The translations under genes and the position numbers were made by a program. A stretch of DNA of 64,000 bases from Schistocephalus solidus (taxonomy: Eukaryota; Platyhelminthes; Cestoda; Diphyllobothriidea; Diphyllobothriidae), in NCBI GenBank assembly GCA_017591395.1, contig WEDG01001497.1, positions 328,610 through 392,609 on the forward strand. Reading direction: 5' to 3'. Shown in pieces: positions 22,031 through 33,412 of the stretch (positions are counted from its first letter, which is position 1; every line of letters starts with the position of its first letter). A model generated the notes under the pieces. It had not been told where the DNA came from, searched no databases, and saw only the letters and a program-made list of their open reading frames with translations.

Positions 22031-22358
22031 TTTCTCTTCGAAATTCATTTGAAGCCTTGCAGCTTCACATTCGCAACAACTTCGTTGTTTCTCATATTTA
22101 CATAAATATTGAAAATACGGAAAATCTTACAGTAAATAAATAAATAAATTGTATATTTAAGGCCTAGAGGGCCCCATCATTACAAACTTCCTATCGTTGT
22201 ATAAATAAATACAAAGTGGATAGTTGCTGCGCTATGTTAACAGCCATATGAACAGCAGAAATGAGTAGTATGGTAGGCATACCCGATTCAAAACAATTCG
22301 CCATTTTTAAAAAAATAGTGAACAATCTTTGGAGTATACGGTGGACTAGGAAAGACGT

Positions 22359-22438
22359 GGTGAAAAAAACTACTGTGGTCAAATCAGGGGCGAATTTCGG
22401 TTAGCCGGCAATTTAAAAAGAACTAGGAAAAACACTGC
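22359..22438 (-). promoter_or_regulatory. Degenerate ENE-like hairpin (A2 copy)
   Basis: The position and flanks match the A2 hairpin at 31313-31391 (plus-strand GTGAAAAAAACT at 22360 and CTAGGAAAAACACTGC at 22423-22438), but the CTCCT side has become CTACT. It is recognisable only by comparison. Confidence 0.4.
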
Positions 22439-23394
22439 TTCTCTCAATAATTAATATTTAGATTTTTTGGGATAGGTACGATACAATGGGCTAGTACTGT
22501 GATGTTGCTGACAACGTATGAGGTTTCTGATCTCTCCTTGTCGGATGAGAGATAATATAACAGCCAGAGCTACTGTTTATAACCACCGTGGAGGTAAGGG
22601 AGGAGGAACTCATCGTAAACAACAGGGTCAAAACGAAGAGGGGAAAGAAGAGGGCACGAGATCATCACCGAGATGCGACCTTGCTGACTGCATAGTCCAT
22701 GAACAAAGAGGAGAAAACATCAGAACCCACCACGATCATCAACAGATGCCGTAGACCATCGTCAGAGTTGCAGCAGTGGTGAAAAACACAAGGGTTTTTA
22801 AGAGTTGGCGATAATAGTTGAAAAGGAGGTGACGGAAAAGCGACTGTGAAGATTGAATCTGCAGAGGATAATTAAATCATATTTCGAAACCAGTGTTATA
22901 TCCATGAACTGCCTCAAATACCAGGAGGACCCTTTTCATAATCCAAAAAGTTGCGAGTTTGGGAAGAAGACAGACAATAAGGACTTTATATCTTCCGAAG
23001 TTTATTGTTTGCGTTATTTGGTTTTGAAAATCGCTAATGTAGACGACAACCTAATTTCGAGTTGGAGATTATTCCATATGAAGGCATATTTGTAGACAAA
23101 ACTGAGAATGGTTAGTCATGGAGCTAGGGGTTGGTGAAATTATCATGGAGGAAGTACGAGTGGCATAAGGTCGACCTACCGGAGTGAGAGCATTAATTCG
23201 TGGGAGATTTGGGCTAGAGTTAACGCGAAACAGGAAGCAGGGACCGGATTCGAGTCTTCTTACGCACAGAAATCAATTGTTTACTAACTGGTATGTATCC
23301 GCATAACAGATTCTGGATCCAGGCAGAGAAAATAGTCTTCGAGTAAAAACTACCTGAACTTTTTCCATCTTTTTGCGGTCAGAGGTGTTCAGTT

Positions 23395-24188
23395 CAGTTC
23401 AGTTTTATTAAGGGAAATATAGGCGAAGCCTTTGAGCTCCCTATTGATGTCAGTGACACTGTAAATTAAAAAAGGCTGACATATAATGGACGTTGGACAA
23501 AGGGTTATCTCCCGGACACACTGCAGGGCATCGGACAAACAATTATAAAATAATGTTACTCAAAAATAGGGAGTAGTATGTTATATGACGCGAAAATTGT
23601 GGGTGGGAATATGTTTCAGGAAATGTGTTATGTTCGGATGTCGTGGTGGTACTTATGGCTGTACTGGTCAAACTTCCGCTTAAAAGTGTCAACGGATGGG
23701 GACATTATTATGTCGGCCGGCAGAGCATTCCAGGCCTTAATCACTCTGTTGGAGAAGAAGAACCTTCTTGTGTCGAGTCTTGCACCTGTCACTCGTAGTT
23801 TAATGGGATGTCCTCGCAAAGTAGTGGTAGTGGCCAGCTCAAAGAAGTCGCCAGATGTAAGGCAACAATCCTGAAGCCGCAGCATTCGAAAGGCTTGTAT
23901 TAAGTCGCCGCGTAGCTGTCTATAGTCCAGAGGAAACAGATCAAGATTAGACAATCGTGTCTCGTAAGGCAGGCAGCTTTGACCTTGAACAAGCTTGGTT
24001 GCACGTCTTTGGACCTTCTCAAGTTTGTTGTGGTCTTTGACAGACCACGGTCTCCAGGCTTGTATGGCAAATTCCAATTGTGGTCGCACGAACATCCCGA
24101 AGACCTTATTAAAGCACTCTTTGTCGAACTTTGCAAACGCTCGCTTAATTAGATACAAGCTTGACATGGCAGATTTTGCTACTTTCAT
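23395..24188 (-). mobile_element. 5'-truncated C-family LINE inserted in A2
   Basis: The element ends at left with AATAAAACTGAACTGAACTGAA in its own sense, a CTGAA-repeat tail also present at 35756. It encodes 186 residues of the RT C-terminus (24188-23628): [54 protein letters not shown] and ATTTTLRGHPIKL. This is the CR1-type RT tail. The frame is uninterrupted over 561 nt, so this insertion is younger than its A2 host. It sits inside the A2 thumb coding region. Confidence 0.8.
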
Positions 24189-24559
24189 CAGCCCAAAGAG
24201 GGGACATCAATATTCTAGGATAGGAAGAACAAACATGCGGTACAGGTTTAACTTTATTTCCGGGACGAAGAAATTATGCTATATAAAATCACATATCTGT
24301 GCAGCCTTTGCAGAAATTCGATCTACATGAGGCAATAATGGTAGCTAATTCGTGTAACTTAGACCTTAGTCTCTTTTGTTTGATCGTTCTAAAAGTGTAC
24401 TATTTTGAAATATTAGGGGCCCAGGAAGCTTGGTGTGGCCAAAAAACATGAAACTACTTTTTGGATAGAGAAAATTAAATCAGCCAACTAGAGCTCTAAC
24501 GTGAAAGCATAAAAAGACCAGTGTTGATTTTATTAACAAAACTATTGGCGGTTTCTTAA

Positions 24560-25190
24560 GCAAATGAAAAAATACACCTGATTTCGTCAGCGTCAACGAA
24601 ATTTCACAAAATGTCGCTGATGTACAGAATGAAGAGGAGGGGACCTAGAACCGTGCCTTGAAAAACGCCACTCGTGATCAGCTGAGTCATTGAGTAGCTA
24701 TTACCTACTAAGACCTTCTGGCTGCAAGTAGTTTCCAATGAAGTCAATGAAAAAAAGGCAGGATGCTGAGAGCTTCCAGATTCACCAGAAGACGTCTGTG
24801 CGACACCAGGTCAAAGAAGATCACAACCACTTGCTGCTGCTGATTATGAAGGGAAGTGACGAGGTTAAGAAAAGCTAAGTAACACACTTCGCATGATTTT
24901 CCAGATAGAAAACCATATTGCGTGTCGCTTAAAAGATTATTTTCTAGGTAAAAGTCAAGAATTTGATTAAGCTAATATTTTTCAAGAATTTTTGCTAGAG
25001 CCAGGGTTATTTGAATGCCTTGATAATTATTAACGTCTAAACGAGATCCCGAATTGAAGACAGGAAGAATAAAAGAGGTCTTCCACGAGTCAGGAAAGAA
25101 TCGGTTTAAAAGATAAACTGAAAATATATGACTAAACAATCAGGGGAAGCTCAACACTCTCTTGATAATGGAGTTTGCAATACTGTCAGT
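24560..25190 (-). pseudogene. A2 reverse transcriptase palm, degenerate
   Basis: Translation in the minus direction gives SGVFQGTVLGPLLFILYISDI near 24670-24600 after a broken fingers region, then stops. No intact Asp-Asp box is readable. It joins the thumb at 24340-24190 across further decay. Parallel structure to 15436-15990 supports the call. Confidence 0.55.
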
Positions 25191-26458
25191 CACCCGAAGA
25201 GTGCGGGATTTAGACGAATTATTTGCTTACGAAGTAATTCTAAGGAGAAATCCATGGTGCTGATAACATTGAATGATAATGATTGGAACATCTGAAACGG
25301 TATAGATTCTATCGTAAGATGATTTGCAAAGAACGCACTTAACAATTTTGCCGTGTCAGATTCTTCGAGAACGAAGTTTTTATCTTCATTTAGTAATGGA
25401 GGAATGTCATAACCTCGTTTAGAGGAGGATCGACCGTGAAAGAGTTTAGCAACAGATTTCGCAGAGTTTGGCTCACTGAGTTCATTAGATTCCCTCTGTC
25501 TGTCACGTGCAAGACGAATCTTAGAGGCTGATTCAAAAATCTCTGTGATCCTCAGATGCACTGATAACGATCTAGTAGATTGCCCTTTTCACTGCCCAAT
25601 TTCTTTAGTCTCAACAAAAGAATGTGAGGAACGGTGGATTCCGAAGCGTGGGACTGGACAATTTCGGTTGGCACACATTCCAGGATGTTATTTGAAACGA
25701 CTGACATGAAGTCACAAAGATTTGCTGCGTCGTTCATATAGGAGAGGTGCTGCCATTCCAATAAGTCTTAAAATGTATTAATTTAGCTAATATCTGCGAG
25801 ATCAAAGTATGATAGGTACGAACGGGACTAGCCTTTTTTGAAGAGACAATCGGAAGGCAACCGTGAATTAGTGTATGATTACTTTGGAAGAGGCCCGGCT
25901 TAAAATCAACGAAAAGGGAGCAATGTCGTTTGTGAAAATCAGGTATTAGATATGATTTGCTTTCATTGAAGAACAGACTAGCTGAGACCAATTAGAAAAA
26001 TTAGTGGAATCTAGGAAAGGCTGAAATCGAGATGCACAAAAATTTAAAATCCAGTCAATTTCAGGAAAATTAAAATCCGCAGCGATTATTTTAATGTATC
26101 AATTGGACTCCGAAACAAATTAAAAAATTTCACAAAGTTTTGCATCATTATCGGATGATGAATTAGGCGGGTTGTTAATACATACGAGAATCGCTGTTTG
26201 CCGGGGCGGCCGGATAATAGATGCGAAACAGTAATTAACAGCGAATGAAGTGGCATCTAGATCAAACGGAAAGTGCTTAAATGAAGCTTTAATATAGAGA
26301 AGACAACCACCACCACGCTTACTAATGCAGTCTTGACGGTAGAGATCATGCTGGTCTATGACAAGCAAAGAGTCGGAAATTAATGGATGGATCCAAGATT
26401 CAGTTGCACATAAATAATCGGGCATTAACCCGAAAGCCATGGCTCTCAGTTGGGCCAT
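25190..26458 (-). pseudogene. A2 EEP endonuclease and linker, frameshifted
   Basis: Frame 26458-26120 contains MAQLRAMAFGLMPDYLCATESWIHP and SKRGGGCLLYIKASF, which align with residues 49-108 of the A endonuclease and keep the catalytic Glu in ATESW. The GDFN region, near 26080, is lost to stops (reading AADFNFPEIDW). Frames 25991-25734, 25761-25552 and 25561-25190 continue through the C-terminal EEP and the basic linker (STVPHILLLRLKKLGSEKGNL). It is inactive, but more informative than A about the original active site. Confidence 0.7.
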
Positions 26459-26513
26459 CTTATTTATAACAGATCTAGCATTAAGTAATATGACACTAGT
26501 GTAGTTGGAGTAT

Positions 26514-27116
26514 CTAAACTAGGGTTACCGTTATATATAAAAACATGTGGAGGTGGGTATTTAAGTTAGAAGTTATTGCGGTTTGGAGGGTGACTGCCAA
26601 CTGTGCCAGAACTATTTGTATAAGGAACGTCAGTAACAAAAGGCTAAGAGGGATGTCTAAAAGGGGTAGGAATATAATTCTCCGGTATCGAACCACCATA
26701 AAGGTTAAGACCAGGATACGCTCTTTGGAAGTTAAAACGGAATGGAGGGAAGTAAAATGGAATAAAGAGGCTGGTATGAGAGGGCAAGCAGCTATAAGAA
26801 TTAAGTGTTCGAAAGTCGGTTCATGTATATCGATTAAAATGGTAAGGGTTGTTTGCCTGTTGGTGAGGCTTGGGTAGTTTTGGAGAAGGCAGTATGTGAT
26901 TAAATAGAAAAGCGCTACCTTGCTTTTCGGTTTGGGTTCGATTTCGTGCTTCGAACAACCTGCCTTAGGTGATATACTTAGGGGTATAAGATGACGCGTG
27001 GGATTATCGAACGAGCTTGTTTTTGGAGGGTTTAATAAGTTGTCTTTAAATTGAGATGAAAGCAGATTTTGTATTTGAAGAACGCTATTTATGTGATGTG
27101 GCTCGGAAAATTTCAC
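26514..27116 (-). pseudogene. A2 ORF1 tail region, uncertain frame
   Basis: This 200-residue frame occupies the position of the Ser/Pro-rich frame 17523-18191 in element A. Only its first third (SSQFKDNLLNPPKTSSFDNPTRHLI) looks like a LINE ORF1 tail. The rest is very Leu/Ile/Thr-rich and is probably a shifted reading of decayed sequence. A real but broken ORF1 tail is likely. Confidence 0.35.
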
Positions 27117-27248
27117 GGTGAAGCCTATGGAACTGCCTTTAGGAGAGGTAGCTGTCTGTCTATGGGCTTTAGACAGTTTAAAACGGTATTGCGGATATTA
27201 CAGGTAGGCTAAAAGCACCGGAAATTTCATACATCGGCCATGGGGAAA

Positions 27249-27890
27249 CTAAATAGAAGGTGGAGGGGAGGGGCTGTCCGAACTGGACATTTGAGGAGAT
27301 GAATTAACCGGTGCATTGACGTAAGTGGAAATACGACCAAACTTATGAATATTAGGTTGTGAGGTGGATGATAGGAAAAACCATTTCTTCGCTCCATTGG
27401 TGTAAGTTCGCGACAAAAGGAAACATTTTGTCATTTCCAAATAGCGAGAAGTGCGACCTCGTTGAGCAAAGATTGAGTCCACCTCAATTGTTGAAAAGAA
27501 TTGAACTAAGAAAGGAGGATTCTTGCTACGCAAAGAGAGGCGTTTTGCTTCCACTATTTTGTAGTTGAAACCACCGAGTACAAAAAAATCCATAGCAACG
27601 TCAACTGGGCGCCGGCGTATGGAAGCATTTTTTAGGAAAAAATTGTGATTACGTTTGTGTCTGTCAAAACCCTCGCTGGCGACCAAGTGAGCAAACGAGG
27701 CGAGACGTCTGCAATCCTGAGAGGGAACATCAGGTATTTTACCACCGAACAGGTTACCGAGTATAGATAAAATAGATCCAAACTTCATCATGAAGTCATT
27801 GCAGTTATATAAAGCGGAGAGATCTAGCTGTTTAATTTGAATTATGGGTTGCATATTTGAGTCAATATTGAGACTACTAGGTGTAATCAA
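27249..27890 (-). CDS. A2 ORF1 conserved-domain protein, intact frame
   Basis: This open frame of 213 residues is the best copy of the ORF1 domain shared by A and A2. Landmarks: LDLSALYNCNDFMMKFGS at about 19-36, LGNLFGGKIPDVPSQDC near 42-58, FDRHKRNHNFFLKNAS at about 74-89, LGGFNYKIVEAKRLSLRS near 104-121 followed by KNPPFLVQFF, and a Ser/Pro-rich end. The matching A copy has the same words in the same order but is frameshifted. I recognise no known fold. The high Arg/Lys/Asn content and position before the endonuclease ORF fit an RNA-binding ORF1 protein. Met at 27890 is the first in frame; the true start could be at MQPII a few residues later. Confidence 0.6.
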   Translation of the reverse strand: MITPSSLNIDSNMQPIIQIKQLDLSALYNCNDFMMKFGSILSILGNLFGGKIPDVPSQDCRRLASFAHLVASEGFDRHKRNHNFFLKNASIRRRPVDVAMDFFVLGGFNYKIVEAKRLSLRSKNPPFLVQFFSTIEVDSIFAQRGRTSRYLEMTKCFLLSRTYTNGAKKWFFLSSTSQPNIHKFGRISTYVNAPVNSSPQMSSSDSPSPPPSI

Positions 27891-28165
27891 GCAACGCTTG
27901 GGTCCCGAGACAGGTAGTTTACGACGTGTTGAGATGTTGGTTTTATCTTTTGTCGAAAATAGGAGTGCAATCGACGCAGGATACGCAGGGTAAAAAATTA
28001 TGCTGCTATAGATTTTAAACTGGTTGATATGTTGACAATAAAAATGGTTACTACAAATAACTTATTTTTGGAAATTTATAATGTTTTTTAAAGTTCAGCT
28101 TAAATTCTATGTTCGCGCTTTACATTTCTACTTTTTAACGTGGATTTTTAAGTATGCCAAGTGAC

Positions 28166-28511
28166 GCTACGTCGGGTGAAGCAGTGTGAGACTGAATATT
28201 TCCACCTATTATAAAATATAACAACCACAGGTTATGCAGTTGTTTAAAGGCTAGAAATAACAAAAATGTATAACCACTTTGGCCAATAAATATAGCAAGA
28301 AACGAATAAATCCGTTTGAAGTTGAGATTGAGAAATGGGGCTATGCCGGGTGAACACTATTAAACTGTATAGTTCCACCTTTTGTTAAAGAAAAAGATCA
28401 CAGGTATGCGCAGTTAATTAAGTGTTACAAATGAAAAACAGTTATGATCAATTAAGCCAATAAAGTCAGTAGGAAACGAAGAGATACGTTCAAGATATGA
28501 GATTTCACTTA
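28166..28511 (-). promoter_or_regulatory. A2 5' UTR: two tandem monomers of 174 bp
   Basis: Units at 28166-28339 and 28340-28511 both open with GCTA-G-CGGGTGA and align throughout: a CACAGGT-ATGC-CAGTT block, then TATGA/TATAACCA, then CAATAAA, then A-GAAACGAA. A more diverged third unit precedes them (27975-28165). Monomeric 5' UTRs acting as promoters are known in some LINEs, for example mouse L1; the function here is inferred. Confidence 0.6.
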
Positions 28512-30297
28512 GCTTTCGAAAATCGACCTGCGCGCCTTGACCTTGACCTTGACCATAGTGTTTCCAAAGGCGATATATTTTTTAAAAGATGCCTCAAGAT
28601 CATTGAACATCCCCTTCGGACAGTTTTTCACTTTAAGTAATTTTATGGAGGAAAGTGTGCTTGCACCACGGAGCCTCCTATTTACACTCAAAATGGCAAA
28701 AGAATAAACGTTTATAACCATAAATTGGGCAAATGTTCGTGTAAGGTCATCGATATGTGAGAGCCAGGCGCAAGCTGCCGCTACTGACACAATATTCATT
28801 GTATGTACAGTAGTTTCTCAGCAAATGAGTATCTAGTTGGCATTTCAATTTTTTAACAGTTTTGAAAAAGACCACCTCGTCCGGGAGTTCGTTGCATGCT
28901 CCAACTACCCTCTGTGAAAAGGCCTTCTGTCGGACCTCCGTATGCGCAAACTTCCTCTGCTGTTTAAAGGGATGATCCCACAGATGTTTGGTTCAAGCCA
29001 ATTCAAAGAAGCTATCAAATTCTATGACACACTCACGGCCTCTAATAATTCGGTAGGTTTGGATGAGCTCACCGCGTAGTTGCCTTTGATTGAGAGGAAA
29101 CAAATTAAGTTCATCAGTCTGGCTTCGTAAGACAGCTGACTTACATTCTTGACCATCTTCGTAGTACTCACCTGAACTCCTATCAACTGTAAATAATCCT
29201 TCTTAAACCACGGATGCCAGGCCTGGATGGCATACTCCAAGCGAAATTGAACAAATGCCCCGTAGGTTTTTCTAAATAGCTCCTTGTTAATCTGTACAAA
29301 TTCTCGTCTGATGCAACTAAGACTTTTTTCATGCGTTAAACTGTCTTAAAATATTGTGAAGGTGGTTTGAGTGAAGGCTTTATTAAAACACCGAGGTCCT
29401 TCTGTTCCTGAACATTTCAAAGTGGCTGCCCATCGAGAGGGATATTGGTAGGAACCATCCACCTAACTGGTTCTTCTAGTACGGAGCCTTATGACTACAC
29501 ACTTCCCAACGTTAATACTTAAGAGATAATGAGAAGACCAGCTGCTAAGATAGCTGAGAAGCTCTAAAGTGCATGCCTGTTAGCGTTAGCTCTGTTGGCT
29601 CTCCATAATTTAACACTGTTAGCAAACATAACAACGCTGTAAACCAGGTCATCAACACAGCCGTTGATGTAGACTAGGAAGAGTAATGGCCCTTCGACGG
29701 AGCCCTTGGGGACACCACTTACACCGGGAGTAAGGGTTGACTTCAAGGCTTCTATGCGCACGTTTGCAATCTTCCTGCAAGAAAATCTGCGATCCATGTC
29801 AGCAGCAGTTCTCTTATTCCAATCTCAGATAAGTGAAAGATCAGACCTTTTTGTGGGATACTGTCGAATGCCTTGTTGAGGATGTCAACCCTACTATCTT
29901 CGTTCATTGCGAAAACAAATGCTATGTTGAGAGCAATTAATTGGAATGTAAGAGCGGTTCTGTATGAAGTCATGATGGAGCTTTGATAGTAGAAGGTTCT
30001 CCGTCTGGAACATTATTGTCGCCTTCTTAAGTGTAGCTTCCATTATTTTATAGCAAATAATCGTTAGGCTGACAGGCCGATAAGTGTTGAAATTAGATCA
30101 AGCCGCACCCTTGCATTTGGGGTACATATTTGTTGCCTTCCATTTGACTGGGAGTCTCCCTGATTTAAATGATGAATGAAAGATTTACGCTTATGTTTGG
30201 GAGAGTTCACTTGCCAGTTCTCTCAAGAACTTTGTTGAAATATTTTACGGAGCAGATGAATTTGCGGTCAAAGGTCGAAGGCGGTTGGTTCGCATTC
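28512..30297 (-). pseudogene. D-family CR1-like RT, heavily decayed
   Basis: In the minus direction the palm pieces are 29973-29752 (ILNKAFDSIPQKGLIFHL) and 29797-29564 (SGVPKGSVEGPLLFLVYING with the catalytic FADD changed to FANS). They are followed by the thumb MEYAIQAWHPWFKKDYLQL at 29240-29022 and the C-terminus near 28900-28800 (AFSQRVVGACNELPDEVVF). The wording matches D copies at 46846-47345 and 49758-50165. It lies between the outward-facing 5' ends of two A-type elements. Confidence 0.7.
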
Positions 30298-30760
30298 GAA
30301 GATAAGTGAATTCTTGAATTTAAAAAGGATTTCTTCGTTTCCTTTTGAAACTTTTAGCTTAACTGTTGATAATTAATTGTATTGCTAACTCTTTATCAAC
30401 TGCACGCACCTGTGGTTATTGTATTTAACAGCAGGTGAAAATATACCATTTTGAACGGTTTTACTTGACATAACTTCACAAAAGTTCTTGCAGATTTACG
30501 TAAAAAGGACGGAATCTAAAAATTAATTCTAGAACTAGAGTTGCAATTATTTTTAAGTTTACTTAATTTCCAGCAAATAATAGTTTGCATAGTTTTATAT
30601 ACCAGTTGAGATAATTTTCATCCTGCGTAGCCTCTTCGCTTAATTCAGTATAATTCAGTATATATAAGGAAGATAGGCAGAGCCTTTGAAAACCTTTTTA
30701 CAGATAGACGCTAGCAAAACAAGCAAATGTTACATTGCGATAGTCGTTTTAGCATATCGA

Positions 30761-31075
30761 TCATTGCTGTCGACTCAATATATGTCCATCAAGTAAAAAT
30801 GCATCAAGTCTTCTTTTTAACATTTCAACGCTTTCAGCCTGAACAACCGAAGCTGGCAGTTTGTTCCATTCTTCCATCACCAGTTGGGAAAAGAAGTTGG
30901 CCCGCACTCCAAGTTTGGCGTGTTTTCTTTTCAGTTTGTATGGGTGTCCTCGGAGACTTGTCATGTTTGCCAATTCAAAAAAGTTGGCCATCTGAAGAGC
31001 ACAATCAATTCCTCTGACCAGTTTGATGACTAAGATCATATCCCCTCTGTATTGCCTATAAGAGAGAGGAAACAT
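30761..31075 (-). pseudogene. C-family RT C-terminal piece
   Basis: This 104-residue frame starts at the conserved FPLSYRQYRGDMI and carries FFELANMTSLRGHPYKLKR and WNKLPASVV, the C-terminal signature of CR1-type RTs. It is the downstream half of the enzyme whose palm is at 32578-33201, separated by an A2 insertion. Confidence 0.75.
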
Positions 31076-31312
31076 TTTAAGTCTTTATAAATAAATTAAT
31101 TAATTGTATATTTAAGGCCCAGAGGGCCCCATCATTACAAACTTAGTACCATGGTTTAAATAAATACAAAGTGGATAATTGCTGCACTATGTGAGCATCC
31201 ATATGAACAGCAGAAATGAGTAGTATGGTAAACATATCCGATTCAAAAAGATTTGCCATTTTTTAAAACAAAAGTCAACAATCTTTGGCATATACGGTGA
31301 ACTGGAAAAGAA

Positions 31313-31391
31313 GCAGTAAAAAAACTCCTAGGGTTAAATCGGAGGCGGAGTTCGGTGAGCCGCCAATTTAAAAAAATAGGAGAAAAAACTG
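31313..31391 (-). promoter_or_regulatory. ENE-like 3' UTR hairpin (A2 copy)
   Basis: In the transcript sense: CAGTTTTTTCTCCTA ... TAGGAGTTTTTTTACTGC. The 6-bp upper stem CTCCTA/TAGGAG is perfect, the U-runs oppose each other and the lower stem CAGT/ACTG pairs. The loop contains its own GGCGG/CCGCC helix. The A2 family thus keeps the frame of the motif with a different apex from A and B. Confidence 0.6.
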
Positions 31392-31486
31392 TTTCAATAA
31401 AAAATTAATAGCTAAATGCAATGGGATAGTATTATGATGTTGCTGACTACGTATGAGGGTTCGGGACGCTCCTTGTCGGGTGAGAG

Positions 31487-31782
31487 ATAATATAGCAGTC
31501 AGAGCTACTGTTTATAAACACCAGTGGAGGTGAGAGAGGACGAACTCATCGTAGACAACATGGCCGAAACGAAGAGGGGACAGTAGAGGTCATGAGATCA
31601 TCATCGAGATGCGACCTTTCTGACTATATAGTCCATAATATAGCAGTCAGAGCTACTGTTTATAAACACCAGTGGAGGTGAGAGAGGACGAACTCATCGT
31701 AGACAACATGGTCGAAACTAAGACGGGACAGTAGAGGTCATGAGATCATCATCAAGATGCGACCTTGCTGACTGTATAGTCC
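31487..31782 (-). repeat. Exact-period tandem duplication (148 bp x 2) in A2 3' UTR
   Basis: Units 31487-31634 and 31635-31782 are nearly identical, both starting ATAATATAGCAGTCAGAGCT and ending TATAGTCC. The other A2 copy has a single unit at about 22552-22703. The duplication is therefore specific to this copy or its subfamily and is recent. Confidence 0.85.
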
Positions 31783-32577
31783 ATCACCAAAGAGGCGAAA
31801 CCATCAGAACCCACCTCGATCACCAACAGAACCTGGAGACTATCGTCAGGGTTGCAAATTCGGAGGTAAGTATGAAGGTTGTCAAGAGTTGGCAATGATA
31901 GTTTAAAAGGAGGGGAAGAAAAAGTAAATGCAAAGATTGACTCTGCAGAGGATGATGGAAATATAATAAGAGACCAATATAATATAAAGGGAGCTGCCTC
32001 AAATACCAGGAGGACCCTTTTCAAAATCCAAAAGTTGCGAGTTTGGGAAGGAAGCAGACAATAAGGACTTTATATCTTCCGAAGTTAAATGTTTGCGTAA
32101 TTTGGTTTTGAAAATAGCTAATGTAGACGATAACCTAATTTGCAGTGGTAGATTATTCCATATGAAAGCATATTTGGAGGCAAAAAACTGAGACCGGTTA
32201 GTTGTGGAGCTAAGGGGTGGTGAAATGATCATGGAGGAATTACGAGTGGCATAGGGTCGATTTACCGGAGTGAGAGCGTTAATTCGTGGGAGATTTGGGC
32301 TATAGTTAACGCGAAACAGGAAGCAGAGACCGGCTTCGAGTCTTCTAACCCACAGAAATTTAATGCGGCCCTCATAGGCGGCCCTCATAGGGTAGGCATT
32401 CCAATCCGCTGACTAGTTTCGTTGCCCTCCGTTGAACTTTCTCCAGCAGAGCGTAGTCATTTTTCGTCCAAGGGCACCACGCCTAAACGCAATATTCCAA
32501 CAACGGCCGGATAAATGTTCCAAACACGCGCCCAAAAAGCTCTCCGTCAAAATTAACGAAGGACCTCCTGATTGCGC

Positions 32578-33201
32578 CTAAGATACATATAGCTTTTTTG
32601 CGATGTTCGCACAGTGCGACGACTGTTTGAGAGTTAGTGTTATCCATATACCCAAGTCCTTTAGAATATTTACCTTCTGGAGTTGGTGACCACTGATGAA
32701 GTACTGGTATTCAAACCTAATCATCCTTCTGGAACTTGACCGCAGTCGGATTATTTGGCATTTTTTAAGATTAAGGTTCAGCAGCCACTCATCACACCAT
32801 GTTTGCAAGCGATATAAGTTTTGTTGTAATTTCTGCGCATCCTCCGGTTTTTCAATCGAGTTCCATAACTTCAGATCGTCAGCGAACATTACCTTCTCGC
32901 ATGTCAGACAATCCAAGCAGTCGTTCATGTAAATCAGAAACAAAATGGGACCCAGAACGCTGCCCTGCGGAACTCCACTGTGAACGGTTTCCAGGTGAGA
33001 CTTGGTATCTCCAATACAAACACTCTGGTGCCTGTCTATGAGAAAGTCGGCCAACCATTTGAGTAGGTTGCCAGACACACCCACATGACGGAGCTTTAAG
33101 ATCAGACGTTTGTGTGGAACCCTGTTAAAGGCTTTGCTAAAGTCAATGTAGACCGCATCGACTGACAAACCCATTTCTAATGATTTTGTCCAACTTTCCA
33201 T
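32578..33201 (-). pseudogene. C-family RT palm with intact FADD box
   Basis: This 207-residue frame contains VDAVYIDFSKAFNRVPHKRLILKL (RT motif A), VHSGVPQGSVLGPILFLIYMNDCL (motif B) and EKVMFADDLKLW (motif C with both catalytic Asp), then LQTWCDEWLLNLNLKKCQIIRL and LKDLGIWIT (motifs D and E). This is a CR1-like RT with a well-kept active site. Fingers and endonuclease are absent, and the C-terminal part lies beyond the A2 insertion, so the copy is not autonomous. Confidence 0.85.
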
Positions 33202-33412
33202 GGATGTGAGCAGGTTTTGTGAGCAGGTTTCTATTTTTCAGTCTAAATTCTTTTACCTAGAACATGTTTACTTGCAGTTCTTTGCTAACAACAGATCCTA
33301 TTACATATCTTACACATTAACCATCCTTTATTACGCAAAACGTCACTAGTAAAAAGCTTCCTTTTTGTATTATTGCTTTTTAAAAAAATGCCGATATTTC
33401 AAACTCAATATG

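Larger units (their letters stand above)
22141..28511 (-). mobile_element. A2-family LINE, near full length, split by a C insertion
   Basis: In the minus direction: 5' UTR monomers (28511-27960), ORF1 (27890-27249), an ORF1 tail frame (27116-26514), EEP (26458 to about 25990), linker (25990-25190), RT (about 25190-24190 and 23394-22850), 3' UTR with a degenerate hairpin, and a tail ending AATTTATTTATTTATTTAC at 22141. The RT is split by a family C insertion at 23395-24188; thumb sequence on the two sides is otherwise consecutive. A second, shorter A2 copy is at 31085-32383. The RT contains SGVFQGTVLGPLLFILYISDI near 24620, similar to A. Numerous stops show that it is inactive. Confidence 0.75.
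31085..32383 (-). mobile_element. 5'-truncated A2 LINE nested in C
   Basis: The tail TTAATTAATTTATTTATA ends at 31085 (minus sense), the hairpin is at 31313-31391, and a UTR tandem duplication lies at 31487-31782. RT C-terminal frame 32388-31999 carries GLCFLFRVNYSPNLPRINALTPVNRP, MIISPPLSSTTNRSQFFASKYAFIWNNLPLQIR and FKTKLRKHLTS. The same block is decayed at 23280-22950 in the first A2 copy. The better-preserved frame suggests this copy is younger. Confidence 0.75.
30645..33230 (-). mobile_element. C-family LINE inserted in A, itself opened by A2
   Basis: The 3' end is at left with an ATACTGAATT-type tail. RT C-terminus at 31075-30761 (FPLSYRQYRGDMILVIKLVRG, MTSLRGHPYKL) and palm/thumb at 33201-32578 belong to one reading interrupted by A2 sequence at 31085-32383. 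The minus reading passes from a GLECLPY-like motif at 32384-32410 to RLKMFPLSYRQ at 31084-31050. It is 5'-truncated within the RT fingers at about 33230. Confidence 0.75.

Noticed and set aside
22518..22754. 78-residue plus-strand basic frame, and similar repeats at 31440-31860
   Set aside because: It lies in the A2 3' UTR, antisense to the element, and is not kept open in the second copy.
30727..31017. 96-residue plus-strand frame
   Set aside because: Antisense of the C-family RT C-terminus.
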